Origin: CAZSDW01 sp964605705
GTDB lineage: Bacteria > Fidelibacterota > UBA2242
Direction: 5' to 3'
NCBI GenBank assembly: GCA_964605705.1
Contig: CAZSDW010000015.1
Span: forward strand, 9,287 to 73,286
Length of the DNA stretch: 64,000 bases
The position numbers were made by a program, and so were the translations under genes. The stretch's first letter is position 1. Every line of letters starts with the position of its first letter. Below the pieces are notes generated by a model. It saw only the letters and a program-made list of their open reading frames with translations, had not been told where the DNA came from and made no database searches. Below, one piece after another: positions 18,518-25,865 of this stretch.

Positions 18518-19600
18518 TTGGGGGGGATTGGTGCTATTCCGATAGTTTTACCAAAACATTATTTCTTACCTGTTACGATAATCGTCGGAATTTTCGTGCT
18601 GTTTCCCCATCTTTTATACAGCCGGATTCTTGATGGTGTCAGCTTTTACATTAAACCGGAATTGGGATTTGAATCGAACATCTTCGAAGATTCCACCAAT
18701 ACCCGGGGATTGCAGGATCAGCTATGGTTTGGCTTGACTCATGATCATCAAACAGCACGCCAGCAATTACATCTCAAAATAACAACCAATCTGGCATTGT
18801 ACAATGACTATCACGACGAAAACAAAGCCCTGAATATGTTAATCCTGAATCACAATTATTCACTCGGCAAATCCTTATCCGCCGTTTCAAACATCGAAGT
18901 ATTTAATAAACAATGGTATCAGAGCAGCCGTGGGTACACCAGCAGTCTGGCAAACACTGCACTCTGTTATTCCAGAGTTGGTTTTCAGACGCTTGCCGGG
19001 GTTGAATACAAATTCAATAACTTCCCCACATTATTACTGTTCAACTCTGATAACACAAGTATTTTTCTGCAGGTTTTCAACACTCCCTCCCGAAACAGAT
19101 TCCTGTCCGCAAAAATTGCCTGGCATTCCATCCGGTATTCGGATCGCAGCATTTATGTCATTGACCATGGCGATTCCACTAATCTGACATTTCAAAAAGA
19201 TCGAATTTTCTATATTCAACTTGGTTCCGAGATTCGTAAAAAAAATGTCAGCGGCATCTATTTTCGATTTTTAAACAACACCTCGAACAGCGAATATTCA
19301 GCCTTTCAATCGGCATCCATGCGTCTCTTTACTTCACGGAAAGTGTTAGGATTTTATACCCAGATGATCGTTGAACTTCAGTTAAAAAAGTATTCCGGGG
19401 AAAGCCATCAGCCCCTGGTCATTATCAATGCCGATCCGGAACAGAATATTCAGAATCAGATTATGTTTGGCTGGGACAAACCGCTGTCACCAAATCTTGC
19501 GCTTCAGGGTAAAATCGCCTATTTCAAAAACGAGACGATCTACAGTAATCAATATTACGACAAATGGTTCACCTCCATTGGCGTTATGTATCGTTTTTAA
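18518..19600 (+). CDS. Predicted outer-membrane beta-barrel protein, unknown
   Basis: A 360-residue protein. The likely start is TTG 18518, inside a run of seven G (18520-18526); no ATG lies between it and the previous stop, and AGGA at 18502-18505 could be its ribosome site. A signal sequence (TIIVGIFVLFPHLLYS) is followed by FYIKPELGFESNIFEDS, a common start of FCB barrels, then alternating amphipathic strands and a terminal FTSIGVMYRF with the C-terminal Phe typical of outer-membrane barrels. Specific function is unknown. It forms a pair with the preceding coiled-coil gene. Confidence 0.7.
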   Translation: MGGIGAIPIVLPKHYFLPVTIIVGIFVLFPHLLYSRILDGVSFYIKPELGFESNIFEDSTNTRGLQDQLWFGLTHDHQTARQQLHLKITTNLALYNDYHDENKALNMLILNHNYSLGKSLSAVSNIEVFNKQWYQSSRGYTSSLANTALCYSRVGFQTLAGVEYKFNNFPTLLLFNSDNTSIFLQVFNTPSRNRFLSAKIAWHSIRYSDRSIYVIDHGDSTNLTFQKDRIFYIQLGSEIRKKNVSGIYFRFLNNTSNSEYSAFQSASMRLFTSRKVLGFYTQMIVELQLKKYSGESHQPLVIINADPEQNIQNQIMFGWDKPLSPNLALQGKIAYFKNETIYSNQYYDKWFTSIGVMYRF

Positions 19601-19747
19601 TCATTCCCGTAATTCACCAAAGACCCTCAGATTTCTGATGATTATATCAGATTCCTGATGATTTCTCCCCTTTTTCGAAAGGTATTCCCCTTGCTGAAAC
19701 TGGAACAGAATTTGTCTTCAGATTACTTGGTTAATTTGGAGTTCATA

Positions 19748-20218
19748 ATGCAATTGCAACTCAGCTTGAAAATGATACTCATCTCATTGTTACTGATTCT
19801 GATCTCCACCGCCTGCATTGAGGAAAATGTCTTCGTCAACCGAACTGCTGAATTTCCCGATACGCTGACTATCCGGAACGGACAATCCGTTTTTTACAAA
19901 AAGGCAAATGCCCTATTACGCTACAAGGAGACCATCGATGACAGTCGCTGTCCTCTGAATGTAAAGTGTGACTGGGAAGGCATTGCCCATATCAGCATTG
20001 AATTTTCACTTCCGAAAACAGGAAATGTTCAGTTTCCACTGGCAATCCATGGGTACGTCGGAATCGATAATTCTGATGCACATGAGACTCTGGACACATT
20101 GGATTACACATTTCGATTGGCTGCCCTGGAACCCTACCCGGTTCACCCGGTTGATAATAATTATTCTGATTATGTTGCAACAATAATAATTACTAAAAAT
20201 TTACAGGAGGGTCGATGA
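19748..20218 (+). CDS. Small lipoprotein with DSRCP..C.W motif
   Basis: A 156-residue lipoprotein, start chosen at ATG 19748 after TTGGAG; the longer frame from 19658 would bury the signal peptide. The lipobox is ISTAC. The mature domain contains DSRCPLNVKCDWEGIAHISI, a motif I know from uncharacterised secreted lipoproteins (DSRCP-x3-C-x-W-x-G) in Bacteroidota and relatives, followed by beta strands ending ATIIIT. Function unknown. Its stop overlaps the next gene by 4 bases (ATGA), so the two are translationally coupled. Confidence 0.78.
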   Translation: MQLQLSLKMILISLLLILISTACIEENVFVNRTAEFPDTLTIRNGQSVFYKKANALLRYKETIDDSRCPLNVKCDWEGIAHISIEFSLPKTGNVQFPLAIHGYVGIDNSDAHETLDTLDYTFRLAALEPYPVHPVDNNYSDYVATIIITKNLQEGR

Positions 20219-21276
20219 AAACGTTAACAACAATTTTAATTATTTTTATTTTGTTATCCGTTTCTGCATTTGCCACAACGCGTGACCTGATCTGTTCAAA
20301 ATGCGGTGAGATCAATAATATCAATAATAAATTCTGCTGGAATTGCGGCGATCCATTGGATGAGGAAACAGACCAGGTCCGTTACAGGCAGGAGCAAACA
20401 TTACATTTTGCGAAATCGCTTTTTCACTGGAACAGCGACCCGATGGACCCCTCACGATTATTTAATATTCCTACCGCAGAAGTGCTTAAATCACGGGATG
20501 TCAGTCTGATGGGAGCTGGCGCCTTTAACATGAATTTGAATAATTCACTTTTCGGGACAATCGGCATCGGACTGGGAAATATTGCCGAGGTCGAATTCAG
20601 CAGCACCGGATTGGCAAATAATATCGCCCAGGGCAAAACCACCGTTACCACATCCTCATTTAAAATCAAATTGATTCCCGACAATTTCCTGGGCTGGCAG
20701 TATTTTCCAAGGGTCGCCATCGCCTTTCGCAGCCTGACAGACTGGAAGGACATGCATAGCGACGAGGCAGTAATCAATGCCAATAGAGAATTTGTTGACA
20801 AGAACATTTCCACAATTCATTATAATACCCGCTTCACGGTGCTGTATGGCGTCGCATCCCTGCCGTTCAATCGCTTCAGTCTGCATGGCGGTTTAAGTCT
20901 GCATGATATTCGCATAAAAAACACGAATATACTTTATTGGGACTCTTTCTATGAAGATCCCTATGAAACCCAGGCAAACGTCTATGGTGGCTTTCTTGGC
21001 ATCTGCATCAATACAAATGACCAATCCCGCTTGATGTTTGAGGTTGAATCAGCGCCGACATGGACATTCGACGAAGAAATTGAACAGGTCAGAATCGATA
21101 ATGTTATTCTGGCAATCGGCGGTGTGCGTTTTTTCTTCACGAATTGGCTGTCCATCGATACCGGCGTCTGGTACCAGGGTAATTATAAAGGCATTGCCGA
21201 CACCCAGATCAAGTTGGGAATTAACCTCTTCGTGCCCGGCAGTCGCCTGGTTCAAATTGACTCCCCTAATAAATAA
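20215..21276 (+). CDS. Exported double-Cys zinc-ribbon fused to outer-membrane barrel-like domain
   Basis: A 353-residue protein. It has a signal peptide (residues 1-20, ending AFATT), then LICSKCGEINNINNKFCWNC, a two-CxxC zinc ribbon (residues about 25-46), then a 290-residue beta-rich region with outer-membrane style strands (GAGAFNMNLNNS, IGIGLGNIAEVEFSS) ending near LGINLFV. Zinc ribbons directly after an export signal are uncommon because most of them are cytosolic. The barrel family is not one I can name. GGAGG precedes the ATG, and the gene overlaps the upstream lipoprotein gene. Confidence 0.75.
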   Translation: MKTLTTILIIFILLSVSAFATTRDLICSKCGEINNINNKFCWNCGDPLDEETDQVRYRQEQTLHFAKSLFHWNSDPMDPSRLFNIPTAEVLKSRDVSLMGAGAFNMNLNNSLFGTIGIGLGNIAEVEFSSTGLANNIAQGKTTVTTSSFKIKLIPDNFLGWQYFPRVAIAFRSLTDWKDMHSDEAVINANREFVDKNISTIHYNTRFTVLYGVASLPFNRFSLHGGLSLHDIRIKNTNILYWDSFYEDPYETQANVYGGFLGICINTNDQSRLMFEVESAPTWTFDEEIEQVRIDNVILAIGGVRFFFTNWLSIDTGVWYQGNYKGIADTQIKLGINLFVPGSRLVQIDSPNK

Positions 21277-21288
21277 CTGAGATGAGTT

Positions 21289-22536
21289 ATGCGAAACCCA
21301 ATTTTATTCTTATTCGCTTTTCTTTCTTTCATCCTATTTATCGGCTGTGAAAATCAGAGCAGTTCAGGTCCTGAACAACTCTCGTCACTTGATCTTGCTA
21401 AAGCCGAAAATGCACTGACCGAAGCTGATAATATTTTTGGAATCAAGCTCTTTAAGACAGTTGTTGCCGATACCCAAAACGTGAATATTTTTATTTCACC
21501 TCTGAGCGTTTCGATGGCGCTGGGAATGACCCTGAATGGCGCCAATGGAGCAACCTATGACGCCATGCAAAGCACTCTTGAATACGGCGATCTGACTAAC
21601 GATGAGATTAATCAATCGTATCGGCATATTATGGAAATCCTTACTGCTCTGGATCCAAAAGTGGTTTTCGAAATTGCCAATTCCATCTGGTATCGTGAGG
21701 GCATGCAGGTAGAAGAAGAATTCATCAATAATAGTCAGCAATATTTCGATGCAGCAATTGAAAGCATTGATTTCAGTAATCCCGGAGCCACTGACATTAT
21801 CAATAACTGGATATCCGACAACACTCATAATAAGATCACAAATGTCATTCGACCGCCGATCAGCCGAGGCACCATGATGTTCCTGATTAATGCCATCTAC
21901 TTCCTGGGCAGCTGGACCTATGAATTCAATCCGGATTACACAGAAATCGAAACATTCTTGCTGGAGGATGGTAACCGGGTCGATTGCCAGATGATGAGTC
22001 ATCGAAATGAGCACCTCTATTTCCAGAATCAAACTTGCCAGGGCGTGGATCTACCTTACGGTGATGGCAAATTTCGAATGATGATAATCCTGCCAAATGA
22101 AAATATTCATATCGATTCACTGATTGATCAGTTGGATAATGATACCTGGAATTCATGGTTGAGCCAGTTCGAGCCGACAGATATAAACCTCTACCTGCCA
22201 AAATTTAAACTGGAATACAAGCATCAATTGAACCGGGTTTTAAAATCTATGGGAATGTCGATTGCTTTCTCATCACAAGCGGACTTTTCAAGGATAGAGT
22301 CCAGCGGCGGCTTGTATATCAGCAAAGTTTTACATAAAACATTCATAGACGTTAACGAAGAAGGTACAGAAGCAGCCGCGGTGACCTTTGTTGTGATGGA
22401 CAGGGGTTCATCAAGCGACAATCCGCGCATTCCGACTATGTGGATCAATCATCCCTTCATTTTTGCGATCCACGAAGTCGAATCAGAAACGATCTTATTC
22501 ATTGGAAAAATTATTCAGCCTGAGTATGAGGATTGA
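21289..22536 (+). CDS. Lipoprotein serpin (serine protease inhibitor), copy 1
   Basis: A 415-residue serpin. The lipobox is LFIGC (Cys20), so it is predicted to be surface- or periplasm-anchored. The serpin core is complete: NIFISPLSVSMALGMTLNGA, FLINAIYFLGSW, and the hinge DVNEEGTEAAAVT, whose small residues fit the consensus of inhibitory members; the end HPFIFAIHEVESETILFIGKI is the canonical serpin C-terminus. By hinge counting the loop runs about VTFVVMDRGSSSD with P1 near Gly/Ser, which is only a guide. Serpins trap serine or cysteine proteases in covalent complexes. The next serpin is a tandem duplicate. Confidence 0.95.
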   Translation: MRNPILFLFAFLSFILFIGCENQSSSGPEQLSSLDLAKAENALTEADNIFGIKLFKTVVADTQNVNIFISPLSVSMALGMTLNGANGATYDAMQSTLEYGDLTNDEINQSYRHIMEILTALDPKVVFEIANSIWYREGMQVEEEFINNSQQYFDAAIESIDFSNPGATDIINNWISDNTHNKITNVIRPPISRGTMMFLINAIYFLGSWTYEFNPDYTEIETFLLEDGNRVDCQMMSHRNEHLYFQNQTCQGVDLPYGDGKFRMMIILPNENIHIDSLIDQLDNDTWNSWLSQFEPTDINLYLPKFKLEYKHQLNRVLKSMGMSIAFSSQADFSRIESSGGLYISKVLHKTFIDVNEEGTEAAAVTFVVMDRGSSSDNPRIPTMWINHPFIFAIHEVESETILFIGKIIQPEYED

Positions 22537-22671
22537 GATGCCAATTTTCATAATCCTGAAAATCTTCAAAAATCTGATGGTATACTCAGTTTTCCGAGGA
22601 AATTTGATGCTTATGATAAAATCACACTGCCAGATAAATTGGAACAGTATTTGAAGAAAGCACTCCCGTAA
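22537..22671 (+). other. Open frame after the serpin stop, possible gene remnant
   Basis: The serpin frame continues open after its TGA for 44 codons to a TAA at 22669-22671. The predicted peptide ends FPRKFDAYDKITLPDKLEQY, which looks like real protein (charged amphipathic helix) rather than random translation. No start codon opens it and no matching upstream part is visible. Probably a C-terminal fossil of a deleted gene; family not recognised. Confidence 0.3.
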
Positions 22672-22725
22672 AGAAGTAACTGACTATGAAAACCTGTCAA
22701 AAATACTGAAAATCAAGGAATAACA

Positions 22726-23976
22726 ATGAAAAAGATATTTTTCTTGAGTCTCATTTTCACGTTGATAATTGCCTTTCAACTTTGTGGTGATAACGCTATT
22801 ACCGATTCATCGAAAAAATCAATTCGTGATTTGACGGAGATAGAAACCGCAATCATCGACGCTGATAATGTCTTTGGAATCAAGCTGTTCCAAACTATCG
22901 TGGCTGATACCAGCGGCACCAATATTTTTATATCACCCTTAAGTATATCAATGGCACTGGGGATGACCCTGAACGGCAGCAACGGAACAACCTATACCGC
23001 TATGAAATCGACCCTTGAGTATGGCGAGTTGACGAATGACGAAATCAACCAATCGTACCAAAATATTATTGACATACTCACCGATCTTGACCACAAGGTA
23101 GATTTTCAGATCGCCAATTCCATCTGGTGCCGGGAAGATTTCCCGGTGGAGGAAGATTTCATATCTGTTAACCAAGATTATTTCGATGCAATGGTTAGTA
23201 ATCTGGATTTCAGCCGAGATGACGCAGCGGATATTATCAATGCCTGGGTTGCAGAAAATACCAATGGAAAAATCAAAGAAATTGTTACCCCTCCTATTGA
23301 CGCCTTCACGATCATGTTTTTAATTAATGCCATTTATTTCAACGGCAGCTGGACCTATGAATTTGATGAGGACAATACGGAAACTGCACCATTCTACCTG
23401 TTGGGCGGCAGCCAGACTACTTGCCAGATGATGAGCCACAAGAATGAACATCTTTATACAAATAACCGTTCGTTCCAGGCGGTTGATCTACCCTATGGCG
23501 ACGGCAATTTTCGGATGATGATTATCCTGCCGTACGAGGATGTGAGTATTGATTCGCTGATTCAACAAATGGATAGCGACACCTGGCAATTCTGGCTGAG
23601 TCAGTGCACAAATACCGAGATCAATCTCTACCTGCCGAAATTCAAACTGGAATATGATCAGGAATTAAAAAAGGCGTTGAGTCATTTAGGAATGTCGATT
23701 GCTTTTGATTGTGATCACGCCGATTTTTCGCGAATCAATCCGGATTGGCAATTATTTATCAGCAAAGTAAAGCATAAGACATTTATCGATGTAAACGAAG
23801 AAGGTACCGAAGCCGCTGCGGTCACTTCAGTGGAAATCAGTCTTACATCAGCAGGTGGTGATGATGGCATTCCGACTATGCGGATTAACCGACCATTCAT
23901 ATTTGCAATTCATGAAGTCGAATCGGGGACGATTCTGTTTCTTGGAAAAATCATCAAGCCTGAATATTCAGATTAA
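22726..23976 (+). CDS. Lipoprotein serpin, copy 2
   Basis: A 416-residue serpin closely similar to the preceding one through the whole core (ISPLSISMALGMTLNGSNG, FLINAIYFNGSWTYEF, and the end INRPFIFAIHEVESGTILFL). It has a lipoprotein-type signal ending FQLC (Cys20). The hinge is DVNEEGTEAAAVT, again of inhibitory type, but the exposed loop after it (SVEISLTSAGGDDG) differs completely from copy 1, so the two probably have different target proteases. A gene remnant lies between them. AAGGAA precedes the ATG. Confidence 0.95.
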   Translation: MKKIFFLSLIFTLIIAFQLCGDNAITDSSKKSIRDLTEIETAIIDADNVFGIKLFQTIVADTSGTNIFISPLSISMALGMTLNGSNGTTYTAMKSTLEYGELTNDEINQSYQNIIDILTDLDHKVDFQIANSIWCREDFPVEEDFISVNQDYFDAMVSNLDFSRDDAADIINAWVAENTNGKIKEIVTPPIDAFTIMFLINAIYFNGSWTYEFDEDNTETAPFYLLGGSQTTCQMMSHKNEHLYTNNRSFQAVDLPYGDGNFRMMIILPYEDVSIDSLIQQMDSDTWQFWLSQCTNTEINLYLPKFKLEYDQELKKALSHLGMSIAFDCDHADFSRINPDWQLFISKVKHKTFIDVNEEGTEAAAVTSVEISLTSAGGDDGIPTMRINRPFIFAIHEVESGTILFLGKIIKPEYSD

Positions 23977-23996
23977 TTATCTAAAAGGATACTATA

Positions 23997-25769
23997 ATGA
24001 AAACAAAACATTTCTTAATTATCAGCCTGTTAATATTATTGACAAGGTCAATCTGGGCAACTGTCCCGCAACCCGCCACCCGTAAGCCGAGCCTGCCGAA
24101 CTTTCTCGAACCAATGAATTTTAAAACCGTCGAAATGAAACTGTTTCAATCCGATGTGTCCGGAATGGTGACCGATATCTATGGTGATCTGAGCTGGAAC
24201 CCGGCATTTCTGTCCCAAGTCCGGAAGCGCATGATCTATCTTGATTTTAACTTTTATGCGACCCAGACAACAGCGGTCACGGCTCCCGAATTCAGGTCAG
24301 ATATCTATCTTGTTTACCCCTCCTGGTATTCCACAACATCGGTTAGCGGTGTTCAACTGGAACCACTATATAATTTCGCTTTGCTGATGCCTGTTAACAG
24401 AAATCTGACGATCGGTATCGTAAATCGCTCAATCTTTGACTATGGACCATTTCGTTATACCTATAGTTATGATTATCGTGCTGTAAATGAAGCTGCTTAT
24501 GCAGACTGGAGTGCAATTCCCGATGATCTGGATCCGCAACGCCTGGAGGTGGATGATAACCAGCAGATTGTCTATGGTACCCAGACTGAATTTTCCGCAT
24601 CGTATAAACTGACATCAAATCTTGATATGGGAATGAGACTCGGAATGATGAATTTTCATCGTGACGGTGATCTTTACAATTCCAAATGGGGCTACTATCC
24701 TCACTCTTCATTCGCTGATCTCAATGATGAAAACCTGCTTATAACAGGCAAGGATTATACAATCGGAATGGGTTTGTTGTATCGTCCGAATCATAGAACA
24801 AGCCTGGGAATTTACGGTGAAATAATCGATGGAAATGCCGATGAAGAGACCGCATCGGTCGATACCTCCTACTCCTGGTCAGAAAGAGACTCCGATTCCG
24901 ACTATTACAGCTTTTACGATTATGACCTCGAAAGCGATCAAAATTATAATATGCTGGGAACCCGACCCAGCCTGACGCTCAGCTTCGAACGAAAACTTAC
25001 CGAGAAATTTATCCTTCGTTCTTTTTTTAAGCTTTCAAACAGTAACACTGACATCGATTTCATGACCTCAAGTGAGGATACAACCTGGAGAGACAGAACC
25101 TATGATAAATATAGTGGGGGATCTTATTATTTTCAAAGAATGATAAGTCATGACGCCGGCAGACAACATTTTTCCGGGGATGGAAATGAAAAAACCTCCT
25201 ATTGGAAATGGTTTGCTTCACTGATTTATCGGACTGATAATAACTGGTCACTATTTGGCGGCATTCAGATCAATCGCTATAACAGCGAAAAGGCTTATAA
25301 TGAAACCTCCGACTATTATTCCGCCACCGATTATGAATACTTAGAATATGATCCGGGTACGCTTGAGTATCTCAATACTCATATCAAATTGTACGAATAT
25401 ACCCACAACTATAAAAAATATACGGCTGTCATACCGGTTGGTATTAAGGCACGGGTAATCAAGGAATTTTATGTCATCCTTGGCAGTGAGCTGCGCTATT
25501 ATTTTGTTGATGAGGATGAAAAGGGACGCTTGCTCTACCCTGAGAAGATTGCTAAAAGATGGGAAAACGGTACTCTGGTTGTCAATGATATTGAGACTGA
25601 CCGCTATGAAGAATACCGGTCAAAACCAGCCAAGGAATTTTCAAGAGCGACTTATGTCAATCTCGCGATCGCTTATCAGCACCCCAGCGGCATTAATCTT
25701 TTTATCCGGTCCAACGGAAATATCATGGAAACCTACGGCTGGGACATCGGCTTTGAATATCAATGGTAA
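23997..25769 (+). CDS. Predicted outer-membrane beta-barrel protein, unknown
   Basis: A 590-residue protein with a signal peptide (residues 1-21) and many short amphipathic strands rich in Tyr, Ser and Asp. DVSGMVTDIYGDLSWNPAFL near residue 50 resembles the N-terminal region of FadL/PorV-type FCB barrels, and the final WDIGFEYQW ends in an aromatic residue as outer-membrane barrels do. It begins 20 bases after the second serpin with AAAAGGA upstream, so it may be co-transcribed with it. The exact family is not identified; a transporter or a PorV-like shuttle protein are both possible. Confidence 0.7.
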   Translation: MKTKHFLIISLLILLTRSIWATVPQPATRKPSLPNFLEPMNFKTVEMKLFQSDVSGMVTDIYGDLSWNPAFLSQVRKRMIYLDFNFYATQTTAVTAPEFRSDIYLVYPSWYSTTSVSGVQLEPLYNFALLMPVNRNLTIGIVNRSIFDYGPFRYTYSYDYRAVNEAAYADWSAIPDDLDPQRLEVDDNQQIVYGTQTEFSASYKLTSNLDMGMRLGMMNFHRDGDLYNSKWGYYPHSSFADLNDENLLITGKDYTIGMGLLYRPNHRTSLGIYGEIIDGNADEETASVDTSYSWSERDSDSDYYSFYDYDLESDQNYNMLGTRPSLTLSFERKLTEKFILRSFFKLSNSNTDIDFMTSSEDTTWRDRTYDKYSGGSYYFQRMISHDAGRQHFSGDGNEKTSYWKWFASLIYRTDNNWSLFGGIQINRYNSEKAYNETSDYYSATDYEYLEYDPGTLEYLNTHIKLYEYTHNYKKYTAVIPVGIKARVIKEFYVILGSELRYYFVDEDEKGRLLYPEKIAKRWENGTLVVNDIETDRYEEYRSKPAKEFSRATYVNLAIAYQHPSGINLFIRSNGNIMETYGWDIGFEYQW

Positions 25770-25865
25770 ATATTTCCAGACTTGCGATTTTTTAAATAGA
25801 CCTGTAATTTGTTTTAAAGACCACTCAGATCGAGGAGTGCTCTATTTAAATTGAAGGACAGTAAA

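Noticed and set aside
21496..22032. 178-codon frame on the minus strand inside serpin 1
   Set aside because: It is antisense to a well-supported serpin gene, is not kept in the paralogous copy 2, and has no ribosome site.
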